From Emydura subglobosa (lineage: Eukaryota; Chordata; Testudines; Chelidae), in the NCBI GenBank assembly GCA_007922225.1, contig ML679963.1, forward strand, positions 7,039,984 through 7,103,983: a stretch of DNA of 64,000 nt, read 5' to 3'. The translations under genes were made by a program, and so were the position numbers. The notes under the pieces are model-generated. The model ran no database searches. It saw nothing but the letters and a program-made list of their open reading frames with translations, and was not told the DNA's origin. Shown here one piece after another: positions 23,411-36,760 of this stretch. Within the stretch, counting starts at the first letter, position 1. Each line of letters starts with the position of its first letter.

Positions 23411-23574
23411 CTCTACCTCCCCAGTGAGATCTTTGTATTTGTCTCTGATGACAGGCAAAGCAGGCTTCTCACTCAAAGTACTTGAGCGATCTCGAAATGG
23501 TTGCTCCACAGCTGGTAAAGGAGAGGAACGGCTTATTTCTCTGTCACCCAGACTCAAGCTCCTTTTATGAGACC
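23411..23574 (-). CDS. SYNRG: SYNRG coding exon
   Basis: Encodes residues 1130-1184: GSHKRSLSLGDREISRSS through DKYKDLTGEVE. Ser-rich RxxS sites (KRSLSLGD, SRSSPLP) are candidate phosphorylation sites by inference. Phase 1 in, phase 0 out, donor GTAAGG. High identity to human. Confidence 0.96.
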
Positions 23575-23979
23575 CTATAAGAAATTATAATACAAGCTAA
23601 TTATTCACAGCATACACCAAAAGAAAAGCACTTAAAATTAATGTAGTGCTAATGAAAGATGCTGCACAGGAGAATTAAGTTCTCTGTTCACTTAGCATGT
23701 AACACAGCAGTGCTAGCTCCCCCAAGCAAGGTGATGAGACTAGAGTTCAACCTTCAAGCCCATTCAATCTTTACAATACTTGCAGTGTATAAAACAAAGA
23801 AAGTTAACTGTAAAAGGGCGTGATCCAAATCTCGCTGAAGTCAACAAAAAGATTCACATTGATTTCAATGGGCTTTGGGCTCCGGTTCCAAAGAGAAATG
23901 TCTCATTTGACCATTAATGAAAGTAACACAATATGCAGATGAATACATGTGTGTTGTGAACCACCCCAAACACGCTCAC
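23575..23979 (-). other. SYNRG: SYNRG intron
   Basis: Intron of 405 bases. It contains a palindromic short repeat at about 23815-23885. Confidence 0.7.
23815..23885. repeat. Palindromic short dispersed repeat
   Basis: 'gtgatccaaatctcgctgaa' with 'gtcaacaaaaagattcacat' and 'tgatttcaatgggctttggg' is a member of the element with ends 'ctgatccaaagcccattgaa' / 'ttcaatgggctttggatcag'. Confidence 0.6.
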
Positions 23980-24579
23980 CTTGAACAGAGAGGTCAAAGG
24001 TAGCAAGCTCACTCTTGATCATTTCTTCACTAGATTTCATCTTGCCTTGTGAAGTTGCCACCAAGAAGTCAAATTTGCTGATTTTTGGCTTTTCGCTTTG
24101 GAATTCTCCAAAGTCATCCGTGCATTCTTTTGGCGTTTCAGGTAAGATACCACTGGTAGCTAAATCAACCTCAGGGCTTGCATCAACCGTCGTAGCCTCC
24201 TCAGCTTCTGACAAAGGTCTTGAGAACTCTCCAAAGCCTCCAATCTCATCATCACTTTGACCGTTGGACTTGGGACTAGCATCTTTAAAGTTTGCGAAGG
24301 CTGCAAATTTAACATCCTGTAGAACGTCCTCGGTAGAAAAGGTTGTCACTTTGGAAACTGTCGTCATGGTAATGTTTTCTGAACTGCCAAACAAAGTCTC
24401 CTTCTTCTGAAGAACTGAAGTAGCTGAGGAGGATCCACTTCCTGAAGAAAGGACAAAGGAAGAGAGCTTCCTGCTCTGATGAGTGTCTTCTGTGTCAGAC
24501 CAGTCATAGCTTGCAAGGCTGCTTACTGCGGAGCCACTGTTACAGTTTCCAAAGGGAACACATTTTAAGTCATCCATAT
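23980..24579 (-). CDS. SYNRG: SYNRG 600-nt coding exon
   Basis: Encodes residues 930-1129, mostly disordered and Ser/acidic-rich. It begins DMDDLKCVPFGN and includes SYDWSDTEDTHQS, LQKKETLFGSSENITM, ear-binding-like motifs GGFGEFS and DDFGEFQ, and the strongly conserved EKPKISKFDFLVATSQ and SSEEMIKSELATFDLSVQ. Phase 1 in and 1 out. The first half differs more from human than the second, as expected for a linker. Confidence 0.97.
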
Positions 24580-26304
24580 CTGAGAGAGAAACAAAAACCC
24601 ACAATTACAGACTCTCTCAAGGTCAAGTAGAACTCCCTACACTGTATGTAAATGATAGCCACTAGCTATAAATCTCCAAGATCCATAAGAATAGGTGCAC
24701 TGGGTTTGCAATGGTGTAACAACTAAATATGAGGTTTCATCTAGATCTTGTACAAAAAATAACCTTCAAAACTGCTCTGTACAGAACTATAAATTATTCC
24801 TATTTATATTAAGTGTAAACCCTTGACTTCCTGAACACTACATTTTATATTAAACTGTAGGTCGCCATCTTCAGTGTACATACAAATAGCAAAGAAACAG
24901 ACTTAGTAAAACTAATATTTCCAGATAGTACATACTGTACAGGTTGACAGTTCATTTTTCTGATACACTCGTAAGAGAAACTGCAGGCAAAATTTAAACG
25001 TTAGCAACCCAGACATCTTATCAAATTAGTAAAAATCGACTACTAGTCTAACTCTCTCCTCCCACTTTGCTTCTCAGAATGTGCCCCAAAGAATACATAC
25101 AAGTATTACTGTATGTTATGAAGATGTTGCAGGAATTTAAAAAACACCAGTTCTGTTCCTTTGAATTATGAATTATTGAAGTGCTGCTTGAACCAGATTG
25201 TTGTTCAAGCATGTAAGTTTCAGGAAAAATATGAATGCTGCTAAGATCTTTATTTTTGCTACATGTATTACTGACTCAGAAAACTAGATAGAAAACCAAC
25301 CATATTACACAAATCTTCAATCAAGCATTTATACTCACCCAGTAATTATATGGGCCAATATGTCTTGTTGCTTCCATAAATGGGTGTAAGAGAGACAAGA
25401 GACTCCGTTTGCTTCACTAAACCCACCAAAGAAAGCTATGCAATGATTTGTTTCTGCCAGACTCTGTCTGCTACTCACTCAACTTTTTTTTTTTTTAATT
25501 TAGATTGAAATTGTTCCATATGGGGAGGCATAAAAAGCTAGGGGCCATATACTTTTTGTGAAAGCATTTTTAAAAAAGCTATGGTTGGTGTTTGTTTTCA
25601 GGCATTAACAATTGTCATTTTGGATTAGATACTCAGCGGCTGCTCAGTGCCTAGGGTAAAATGGTCTCAAGATAAAGGAAGCAAACAAATACATTCTCTT
25701 AGCATCATTTTAGCAGAGGCTGTTCTGATAAACATTTTTGTCCTGACTGGCTTGCATAAAACAGCAGCAGCTCAGGTTTAATAAAAAGATAGCGAGGAAA
25801 CAAGTTGACATTCCAGCTGCCCTTTTAATTCAATCTGACTATGCTAGCCTGAGGATTAAACTCCCTTTTACAAAACATTTCTGCCTTCATTTACTCATTT
25901 TATTGGAAGGGGAGAATACAATGAGCTTCAGGCTGCTTTTCTGACCTGATCCACATACACGATTAATTAAGAAATCCAACAATTATATGGAAGAATTGCA
26001 GGCAAGTTTAATGGCTGCCAAAACCAAGTGAAGAGCCCCTTTCCATTGTATCTGTGAGGCGTAAAGTGTCACAGATGAGATTTTCCAGCCATTCAGGCTG
26101 CAACAGCATGCGTGTGTGCCGGGGTATCTCCATCGGAAGGAGAAGAAGAAGTAGAAGTAAAATACACGATGATCATATTATGAAGATCTGCACAATCTAC
26201 TGTGAGTGGCTTCTCATTTTGGCTAAGAAGGAGGAGAGAATCATGTGTTGTGGGCAGATCTTAAAAGAACACATCAAGGTATTCTTTCCCCTCAGTCTGA
26301 CTCC

Positions 26305-26400
26305 TGGCTCAAATTCACACTGAATTAGTGGCAGCGCTTGGATTAGAACCCAAAACTCCCAATCCTTTTGCTCTAACCACGCTTCCACTACACTCTCCCT
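26305..26400 (-). mobile_element. tRNA-derived SINE fragment
   Basis: 'ttagtggcagcgcttggatt' followed by 'agaacccaaaactcccaatc' and 'tgctctaaccacgcttccac' is the antisense of a MIR/CORE SINE head with box-B-like sequence. Confidence 0.65.
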
Positions 26401-26519
26401 GGAAATGGCAGCAAGAAGATATTTTAATTCTTTAAAAACAAAGGTTTAGATCCCTGAAACTGAACCCACATGCACAGGGGTCTGGCCTGCGTAGATTCAG
26501 ATACAGGATGGGAATTTAA

Positions 26520-26600
26520 GAGCTCAGTTCTACAAATGCTTACTCATTTGAGCAGCGCCATTGCCTTCAATGGGATCAACTCAGGTGAGCAAAGTGTTAC
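26520..26600. repeat. Palindromic short dispersed repeat
   Basis: 'cttactcatttgagcagcgc' with 'cattgccttcaatgggatca' and 'ctcaggtgagcaaagtg' is a diverged short inverted-repeat element. Confidence 0.45.
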
Positions 26601-29600
26601 AGGAAAGGACGCTTAGAAAATAACAGATCCTGGGTAAAATTATTTTATACCTACTACAGAGCCAGAGCAATTTATTAAAAAGTCCAGCATTGAAAATAAA
26701 AATATGGATGCAATTCTAAATGCCATAAGGCAAACTAGGTGTTATAACAAATACTATTTTTGCCCCATTGTAAAATCAATACTGTTTGGCTAGCATATGT
26801 ATTGCATTACCACTCATTAAAAGTTCCCTCTGCCCATGGGAAACGGAGTCATAATCCTTGTGATGGGTCTAAGATGCAGCAGGTTCAAAGTTTTCTAGAG
26901 ACCAGAGATAAATTTAATGAAAAAATTACTTCAGTTAAAACACTGCAGCTAGAACCCTTGGTAATAGCAGCTTCGTTTTGCTGTTGTGGCAATTCAACCT
27001 TTCTTTTAAATGGTTGTGCATCTGTATTTTTCAAATCAAGAGAGAATTAACTGAAAATAGATCTAAACTAAGTACTAAGAACTAAGTACTGTCTTCAGCA
27101 AATATAGCTTCTATTCAAAAACATCTGTAGCAATTTCCTCATTCAAGAAACTCATGTAAATGGCAGAATTTGAGCCAATGGAAGGGAGTGGAATCTTTAA
27201 AAATATATTACAGAATGAGCAAAGATTAAATTCATTACAAAAATTCTTTCATGTGCTTTGCTTTCAAGGTACTGTAATCTTCCTACCTAGGCAGGGTCAC
27301 TATGTTTGACAATTTCTAAATCAGAAAATATTTAATGATGGATGTAAGAGGAATAGCAAGTCACAATTTAAATTTTCAAAACTGATTTGCATTTTTGGCA
27401 ATCTGAATGGCATTTCAGTCTATACTGAGCCAAACTTCATTAGCATGTTTTGAAAAACATATTGTAAAGAGCCCCGTCAAAGCAAGTCAAGCCATGAATA
27501 GATCATAGAAAACAATCTTTAATTATTCCTTTCAGAATTCTACCCACCAAAAATTAATTCAATATACTACGGAGTAATAAGGCAGTGTTCCCTGAACAGC
27601 AATGCTGGTAATTTCTTGGCTTCTTTCTGAAAGGATGCAAGTTATATTTTGCTTTTTACATTTATGGCAATATAAAAATCTGAATGATAATTATATGTAA
27701 CTATGTGGAAATTATTATCACTGTCAGCCCCGCATGTTAGACATTGGTATATTTTGCAGTCAGACTAAAAATCAAGTACAGCACAGTATGTATGGCTTCT
27801 CAAATTACTGGAAGAAACAAGTATGAAAAGGGAATAAAGAAGAAAGTTTGTAAGATAAAAATGAAACAGGGACACATGGCTCCCATTTCGGTTGCATTAG
27901 ATATGACCAGACCTGAGCACAGATCATATATCTGACTGTTTAAACATATGTATACATTTAAATAGCTATTTAAGCTTATAGGTGCTCAAGATCATTTTAC
28001 CCAGTTCTAGTCTACTAGAATACTGTATTTTTATGAAACGGAATAGTGAAAACAGCTACACAGTCCATTTTCCAACAATTATCTGAAGTGCAATATGGAT
28101 GTGTCACTATTACTAGCAATAAGAAGATAACTGTCTTCATGTTAGCTCAGTCAAAATTCTCCCTTGCATAAGTGCTGCCAGTTGTGTTAGGTTACAGAAG
28201 TCATACATAACGTAGCTATCTAGTTAATTTAATATTAAGCCATTTTGGACTATATGTTTTCAGGAGCAGAAAGGTACTGCTTTAATTTACTAGTCTTCCA
28301 GCCTTTTAACATCACTGTTTCTTCCAATGTAATTTGGACATACAGAGAATCTACACAGAAGCAGAAAACAACGGTCTTAGTTACCCATAAAAATGACATG
28401 AACAACAAGCAAAGGCTATTTAACCTGGTATTATTTCTCTCTGATCAGTCTCCACAAACAACCTAACACAATTGAAAGAATACTTATTTGATCAGAGTCA
28501 AATTTACTCAATCATGTGTCATGAAACCAGTGATGTAATCAGAATTGCATTGTGTTGGCACATTAAAAAAAATATTTAATGAACTAAGCACAGCAAAAGG
28601 CTTCTTTGTATTTTCATCACTGAAAACAATGACTTTCACAGGAGCCTTAGAATCTTAATAGCACAGTTTAATCCATGCCTTAAGTACAATATCAAAATGT
28701 TTGAAATATTTACCCTTCATTTATATTTCCCCTCTTTATAGCATTTTCCATTTTAATACTCTCATAATCACGTTCTCTAACTGTAGAACTTGCCTGACAA
28801 CTGCTTGGGAATAGCCAGCATCACTGCTGTTGATGAGAATTAGACTGATACCTGCTAGGCAGTACATAGAAGAACACTGTCAGAGGATGGACTACAGCTG
28901 TACGACTGTTTCCCAGTGTTACCTATTATTACATGTAAACTTGACATCCCTTGTCTGAGCTGACTATAATAATCTACTTCAATTACCATGGATTAAATTA
29001 TGTCTGCATACTGTCTGGAAGTAAATTTACAGGCTTGAATTTTCTCTGTCAATGGTTTAAGAGAAAACTATTCAATAGTAACAGTGCCAATGTTACTAAT
29101 ATTTAAAGGAAAAGGGGAATTGTGATTAGAGGATATATTTCTTTGGATATGTACAGTTGGAGCCTTTCACCTCTAGATTTCAGGTTTGAATTCAAGCCTG
29201 GTGACTGAAAATTGTTATATATCTCGAGTGCTGGCTAGGCGACCTCTAAAAAAAATTATCTAGTTGTCAGTTCTCTTCTTAGTAGACAGAGGTCCATGTC
29301 ACAAAAACACCACAATTGGGATTAATTGGCCATTTCGTTGACAGTTTCTGCAAAGAACCCAAATAGTCTGACTGTGCCATGGACACAGCTTCCCTCTTAC
29401 TTCTTCAGGTGATCCCTGCAGGTCAGGTCTGAAAGTCAGGGCACAGTGCAGAAGCTTGCGCTATTGTTGTCTGTGTCAAGCCTATTGCTGACTGGTGGAA
29501 TTAAGGGACAGATTCTCAACTGGTTCAGTGATTACAATGGCGCTAATCTAGTTCATGGCCATCCCAGAGCTGTTAGTCTGACCACTACCAAGAGCACCTA

Positions 29601-29674
29601 ATTCACTGAAGATATATTAAAATGAAGGAAAGAAAAAAAGTGTCCCATGCAGTAGAATCAGAGAGTCTTACTAA

Positions 29675-29696
29675 TTTTTTTTTTTTTTTTTTTTTT
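29675..29696. repeat. Poly(T) run, 22 bases
   Basis: Uninterrupted T run in the 9.3-kb intron; on the SYNRG strand it is poly(A). No attached retroelement is recognised. Confidence 0.85.
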
Positions 29697-32600
29697 AAAC
29701 TGGTCATGTTAAACAATGGTTTGAGCAGAATAAAGGCATCAACAGAAACAACATGGTTTGAGCCTTTAGAATCCTTAAGCTCCAGATATTTTGGAGGAAT
29801 CTTATGTGCTTGTAAGCACTTTTGCTCGGTTTGGAAAACCAAAACACAAAATGTATACTTTTACCTGTTCGATTCTCTAGCGAGGCAGATAGGGTTAAGC
29901 TTTTAAGCGGTTGTATTCATAGAAACATTACACTGAGAGAGATCTTGCAACTGAATGTCTAAAACATCAACCAGGGATGAAAAACTGCTGATGTAAGCAT
30001 TGTGACCAGAGATAAAATTTCAACATAAAACTGCGTCTAGCAAACATTTTAAGAGCCATTCATTCCCTAACTCAAATATGGTTAGCTGATCAACAAAGAT
30101 ACAATTTTAAAGGAACTCTACAATTGGTGTCTGGCAGTGTTTACACTTCTAGACATTGGTCCAAAAAAACATTTTAGGACAAGACCTAATGAACAAGCTC
30201 TCTCAAATGGGAACAATTTTCCCTTTAAAATTTCTCAAAATTTGTATGATGAGGAAAAAATATTTTCAGCTGACTCCGTGCCAGCTTTTGGTCTTGTGGC
30301 CAAAAAGACCAAACTAAAATACAAATTTGGCACCCATTTAGTCCTCAATCTTTTCTATTACTTCCTTATTTAAAAAAAAAAAAATTGATTTTACAAGCAA
30401 AGTTGTAAAAAGAAGCTATTATGCATGAACAGCAACAAGGTGTATATCATCACTTTTATGCCTCAAACTCAAGATCTTCAGTAATAGAAATAAGTGTTAC
30501 TGCTCCCAAGATTTAGAGGATCCCAAAGGAACAATGGGCTCTGAAATGGTAATTACCACAAATCTATTTTTAACTTTGTCATCTGTGATATAAAAATTAT
30601 ACTAAAAGTTACAAATCAGAACCGAGAATAGTGTCTTTCACTTCTAGGACACCAATGCAAATTCATTCCAGGTTACTAGGGACCAAAAGTAGTTAGCATA
30701 GGAAGACTGTCTGGTGGCCTGCAACACCTGAAATGTGCTCAATTTGACTGTTCAATTTCCAAGGGACTTGAGTTCACATCACAAAACCCTTCACCATCCA
30801 ATTGGCACCCTTGTTGGTAACAGCAGAGAAACTAAGATACGAGTTGAGACTGAGGTTCCCTGTTAATCCACAGACTAGATATAGCATGGGAAGATGCTAT
30901 ATCAATCTTCAGTGTTAACAAGCCATCAACATTTCCCAACATGAGACTTCACAAAATTGCCCTTCCACCCCAGACAACTAGCTGATTAAACTTCCTCCTC
31001 ACATCCCTATTTAAATATCAGGTTAAACTTCAAATGATTTAAAGTTTCAAAAGTGCACAGGAAGTAAGTTCAAAGTACTTAATCCAACGTGTTTGAAGAA
31101 CTGCAGTGCATTGTACACTGATCCACTTACTAGCAGAGAGGCAACTTCCGGTCTAAGGGGATACTATAGCTTTTCAGGAAAATCAGAAACATTTCTGGAC
31201 TACAAACAAAATTACACACATCCCCACACTTTCAAAATATGCCAAGATAATATTTATTAACACAGCAGGACTTACAGATCACAAAAGATAGTGATACATA
31301 AGAGCTCTTAAAAGAGCCATTAGAATAAATCATGCAGGTCAATATTTGCAGAAGAGAGATATCAAAGCAGATTCGAGAAGGCACATTCACACAGGAAATG
31401 TTTAGTTGAAACAAGACATTAGAAAAGCAGCAAAAAACCTGATGTGGATTAAAATATACAGAGATTTCCAATAATGCCAAAGAAAAGGTACTTTACAGAT
31501 TTGCAAGAGCGGCTAATTGGATAACCCTTTGAGGATATTCTGAGTGAGGGCAGGTTCTTGCTGCGACACTGTCAACTGAAACCAATCAAATGCACATAAC
31601 ATGACTAAACTCTAACTAAAATGCTTTAGTGTTGGAGAAAAGGTTAAATTTGGTATAAAGGAAGCAGCCTTGTTGACAACATGCAGCAGGTGCTCAAAGG
31701 GTTATACAGAGTATATGCAAGAGAAATCAGGCAACATCAGTATAGTCTACCTTCCATACCAAGAATTATAGCAAAGATTAAAGAGACAGTATCCCCTTTA
31801 GAGACAGTTTGGGAGGTTATTCCACTCCCCCCTCCCCTTCCAAAAAGAACCTTAAAGCAATTCAAAGAGGAGAGGACCATCTACCCTTCCCCCCAAAGAA
31901 ACACCCTTCCCTGTATCCACAATCAATCTGTATCACATGAACTCAAGTGGACAAGGAATAAAGACCCTTGTATTGCTGTGCTAGAATTAGAAAAGTCAAA
32001 TAAAACACTTTACAGAGCCCCAGCTACTGCTACTCTTCCTTTCAGACATTTACATAGTCTGGGCAGACAACAAACATGGTTCCCAATGGCTAGTCAGCCA
32101 TCTCTTTGTAACAAGGACCACAAAGGGATACTGTCCCTTTCTGACATTAAATATACAGATCAAAGGAAATGAAAAAAATCTGCTTTTAAAATTACGTAAA
32201 CTGAAAAAAAAAAAGACGAATATCTCAGGTTCATAGCTTGAAATGTATCAAACATACATAAAGAAACACATGAGCACAAAGGGTTCTTTTAACAAATATA
32301 GTTCAGAGCAAGCTTGATTACAAGACCAAAACAGGAAGGAGCTAGAGTAAAACTCTCCTTGTGAAAACATCTAACTTGGCACCATGAAAGAATACAGACT
32401 TTGTTTTAAGTTTCAGAAAAATAGCTTCTAATTAGTACTTCAGAATTCAAATTTTTAGCATCAAGCACATGATGAACTAATCCTTTAAAATAAAACAAAA
32501 ACAAAACTCTTTCCTGACACAAATTGCAGTTAACAATTACTGGTTGCTGTGGCCAATGAAGCTCAGACATAGGAGAAGAGAGACATAAAAATCAAGCTAT

Positions 32601-33891
32601 CGTCAAAAGAGGCTAGAAAAATACTAGGAAAAAGTGCTTTCAAAACCAAAGTCAACACTCAAACACACTGTAGGTGCTACCTTTTTGACAGCCCACTGAA
32701 CTTGGAATTTTACCAAGCCATAATATGAAAATTAAACATCTTTGCTAATAAAATTATTCCTGATATTTTGTACCCTGTTAAAGAGTATCTTCCATGTCTA
32801 AGTTGCCAACTTAATTCTTTCCCTTACTTAAAAATATATAATGCAAAATTACAGTACTGTATATTTTTTCTACCCAGATCTGCAAAAATGGAAGAAATAT
32901 TTCATATGGAAATAACCAATTCTTGCAGCAATAGCTTTTACATTTTCAGTTTGTGTGCCCCTCCATTCAAAAAAGCCTTTGACTGCATTATACTTGTCAC
33001 TCAAATACAGTAATATTTCCCATATTATTAAAGGCCACAAAACATTTAACTACATCTTATTTCTCTATGTACATATAAAAAGAAAAACCAGGACACTTGG
33101 GAAATCTGTTTTATGATATGCCATAAGATTTGAGATACTTAGTTCATATTCTCTCGGGAGTGCTTTCATAAAGAGAAATTAAAAAGGGGATAATCTAAAA
33201 GGGATAAAGTAAGAGTCACTTTGTTTTAAATTTAGCTCCAAAAGCTAGTGATTACCATGCTAGCACGTACAGGTTCTTTGCATGATTACTTCCAGCAATG
33301 GTGTTAACTCTAAAAACTAATTGTATTACAGTTACAGTAAAACTGTATTTATTTAATGCCTCCATTTCAAGTACTGCAGAGTTCTGGTTAAGCAGATGCA
33401 TTCCCCACTTTAAAGGGCATATGTACTAGTGTCATTAGTTAGAAAGGTTTTCATTAACAGCGCAAATTAGTGTTCTACATATATTTTCAGACACACAGAG
33501 TGGGTCAAGTCCTCCAGCCAGGTGCTTAGCTGAAACCAAGAGATTAAAGCGAGGCTTTCAATGTCACTGATCTAGATCATACAAATGGAACCACTGTTTG
33601 TGTTAAAAGAGTTTCCATTTCAATCCTTGCTCATGGGCATCAATCACACAATGCAGTCAAATCTCAAAAATAAATGATGATTGAATTTAAACTGCCCAAT
33701 CTATTTATAGCTATCTAAAACAAAGAACAACAGCACTGCCCTGCTAAGGGACTGGCAGCTAGCAGGTACACAGATTCAGAAGCCTTTCACAACTGAAAGA
33801 CTAGTGCATAATACTGTAATTTAACACACAGAGCAACATTATCGAAATCTCCATCACCTATATTACCAGAGCAATCTAACCAATTCCTCAC

Positions 33892-34842
33892 CTGCTGCTG
33901 GCGGATGCTGGCCACTAACTGTTGGTAAATCCAAAGAGCTATCAGACATGACATGCTTAAGATCTCCTCCCACATCAGCCAGCTTCATGTCAAACTGAAC
34001 AGAGAGCGCATCTTCAGAATCCTCCTTGCCGACACTGCTTCCCCCGATGGAAGGGAGATCCAGAGACTTGACTGAAGCAGAGTCTTCTTTGGCATGCTTG
34101 AAAGCTGCCACTTTGTCTACCAGGGATTTATCTGTGTTACTACACATAGAAGAAAACTTGTTAGAGGGGAAGTCGGAAAAGTCATCGTCACTTTTCACTG
34201 AAGGGGTGTTGTCTTTCAGTTCCTCAACACCTGTTCCAGAGCCCTCCAGAGAAAGCTGTTTAAAGATATCGTATTTGGTGGGAGCAGCAGCAGCAGAATT
34301 CTGCCCACTTTTCATTGCACTGAGAGAGGAGCCAGTTGGGGGGAAAGGATTGGCCTCTTGCTTAAGAGCACTGTATCTGTCATCCGTTTTTTGTTCAGAA
34401 AAGCCACTGCTATTATTGAAAGCCATAAAATCTGCAAAGTCATCTTGTCCCCCGACTGACATACAATTAGACAATTCCCCCAAAAGGCTGAATTCTCCAA
34501 AACCATCAGTCAAGCTCAAGCTTTTACTGGGTGTTAGTGGTGGAGCAGCAGCAGAAGCTGGAGGTGGCGGTGCAGGGAAAGATGTTGATTTTGATGAACT
34601 AAATGCAGCTGGAAATGAAAGTTGTTTGTTCTCTCCAGTGGAGGAAAAGAGATCTAGCTCTGCCCGATTCAAAGGGGTTTTTGCTTGTGTTTGTTGCTTT
34701 AACTGTACAGGAAGAGAGGGGAAGGATGCAGGGAAAGTTTTCTCTTTAGTAGGTGGGTCTAGTGGTGAGATGCTGTCAGCGGTTTTAAAATCTGTGAAAC
34801 CATCATCGATCCCTGCAGATTTGAATTCTGCAAAGCTATCTC
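33892..34842 (-). CDS. SYNRG: SYNRG 951-nt coding exon with ear-binding motif array
   Basis: The largest coding exon, residues 613-930. It is disordered and Ser-rich, with repeated acidic-phenylalanine motifs: DSFAEF, DDGFTDF, DGFGEFSLL, QDDFADFMAF and DDDFSDF, the type that binds the gamma-ear of AP-1. Three further short motifs are of the DKYxxxK/F type (DDRYSALK, TKYDIFKQL). The 3' part (SASVKSLDLPSIGGSSVG to SLDLPTVSGQHPPAA) is almost unchanged from human. Phase 1 in and 1 out; acceptor TCCCCTTCAG, donor GTGAGG. Confidence 0.97.
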
Positions 34843-36000
34843 CTGAAGGGGAGAGAAAAAGAAAAAAGAACAAGAAGTAGGATCTTGAAATGAGAACAGG
34901 AATGTCATACTCACACCATGCATCAAACAAACTGTTTCGTGCAACATCAAAATATTTGTATGCAAACCTATTCAACTTGCCAGCTATGAATGTATGTTAA
35001 AAAACAAAACTTAGGCTTCTATGCATCACTCAATTTAGGTGATGTCTCCAAATATTATTCCAAAAACTTACAAATTCTTAAAGAAGCCTCAAACCATATC
35101 AAATTCACCTTAGAAAGAGTTCAATATCAACACATGCTTATGAGTGACAAATTCAGGTGGTGTTCAGTACTGTATGTTGTTGAATACTGGACAGATTCCC
35201 TTCCTCTTCCCACATACCTCAGACTTATCACTGGCAAGAATGAAATTTGGAATTTCACTTGTGCCAAAACTTGTATTTGCCCTGTTACAGATGCCAGAAA
35301 TATGGCACAGCTATTGCCAAAATCTTCTCTGAGCTTTTCTCCGTCTCTTCCCCCCAATTCGCCACTTCAAAATGCTGTCAATTTTTAACTCAGAACAGTG
35401 GCACATGGTTTCTTCACAGGATGGCAGCAGGAAGCCAAAATAAAAGCAGCACTGTTGACAGGTTGAAAGGGGAGTGTAGAAGGAACAGACTGATTTCCAG
35501 AAGCACCTAGCCTCAGTCATCAGACAGTCACTTTTTTTTAAAAGCTTATTTGTTATTACAGCAAAGGTAGGCCCAAGGCATAACAGGAGTTTACTGGAGT
35601 GAAGAAGAACTAACACGAAGAAAAAAAGCACCAAAGTGCCAGTCTAACAAGGATGGCAGAGTCATCATCCTAACTAGTCATCTCACATCATTTTCAACCC
35701 TCCTTTTAAAAGTCTACCCTTTTCTTCTTCTATCAAGTATAACAAAGAGAAGCAAGCATTCAGAACTTCACAAAACTCCATCCAGTCACCTTCATGATAC
35801 TCCAGCTTCTGTTAAAACTGAGAACTACAACTCGAAGTAAATACTGAACTTGAACCACCACCAGATTAAAACAACACACAGCTGGCTGGCATACAACTTT
35901 TAACAAAAGCATCCATCAGGAACTTATTTGGATTTTAAAAGGACACTGTCAAGGTATTTCTTACCATTTTTATGTTGTCTTTCTTACCCATTATCATAAC

Positions 36001-36300
36001 ACCTTAGCAGGGCCACCAGGGGAGCGGGAAGGGCACTTTGTGACAGGCCCCCTGTTTGAGAGGGCTCCCAAACCTGTGGAATCTGAGTGAATGGTGTTGT
36101 GACCTGGAGCACGGGGTTGCCACTCACTCAAATTTACCCTGGGTGCCCCTCCACCAATAGAGAGGAGGCCACACCAAACCTGAATGATGCCATGACCCTA
36201 TGTGCCATGCTGCAATGCATGCAGCAGGGAAGCAGGCCCAGCCCCGTGGGACAGGAGCCACAACTGAGGGATGAGAGCAGGGCGGGCTTTCTGTTCCTTT
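36001..36300. repeat. GC-rich block, possible unidentified dispersed repeat
   Basis: This block has clearly higher GC than the AT-rich intron around it and contains phrases such as 'gacctggagcacggggttgc' that resemble text I associate with turtle repeats. I cannot name the family. Confidence 0.3.
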
Positions 36301-36679
36301 GCTAAACAAATCTGTTCTTTTGCTAAAACGTTCCCCTTCCATCACATCCGCTCACACTGCTCATTGTAAGATGGCCCATGACTAGAACAGTTGACACCAT
36401 TTTTTGGTGGTAGGTAAAGAGCACTGAAGCATTTCTTCTGAAAAAGTAGGAAGAAGTATATAAGCTTTGTAAAAAGGCATGAAAAAAAAATCAAAGTCAA
36501 ATTTGGAATAAACACATGATGTTGCCCTTTTAGTTTTGTTACTGTGGCTATTTTTTTGCTGCTCTTAGGTTTGGGTCTGTCAGAAAGACAGTGTAGATCC
36601 TCTTTTCTAATGTAATACATTTCTTTACTCTTAGTACAAGACTGATTTGGGGATTAAAGACAATCATTGAAGGACCTGA

Positions 36680-36760
36680 ACTTGCAAAGTGCTGAGTGAC
36701 CTCAACTCCTATTGGATTTGAAGGTGATCAGTATCTCAGCATTGGGCCCCAATGGATAAT
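36680..36760. repeat. Palindromic short dispersed repeat
   Basis: 'aacttgcaaagtgctgagtg' with 'acctcaactcctattggatt' and inverted 'gatcagtatctcagcattgg' matches the 'gcaaggtgctgagc' element with a 'caactcccattgacttcaat' centre. Confidence 0.55.

Larger units (their letters stand above)
24580..33891 (-). other. SYNRG: SYNRG 9.3-kb intron
   Basis: The largest intron. No coding exon is supported. It includes a minus-strand SINE tail (26305-26400), palindromic repeats near 26520-26600 and 29505-29560, a 22-T run (29675-29696) and AT-rich sequence. The open frame 31681-32172 (+) of 163 codons resembles no family I know and lacks splice or regulatory support. Confidence 0.65.

Noticed and set aside
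31681..32172. 163-codon plus-strand frame in the 9.3-kb SYNRG intron
   Set aside because: The longest frame not explained by a gene, but its composition is low-complexity in places, it has no recognisable domain, and no splice or promoter context. Chance is the simplest explanation; conservation would be needed to reopen it.
34026..34880. 284-codon open frame on the plus strand
   Set aside because: It is the exact antisense of the 951-nt SYNRG exon, whose Ser/Asp/Phe-rich codons leave few antisense stops. No family resemblance, and the sense strand is clearly the coding one.
35930..36000. Two donor-like GTAAGA sites on the minus strand, possible hidden SYNRG exon
   Set aside because: No matching acceptor and no residues of SYNRG unaccounted for between the flanking exons, whose phases already join.
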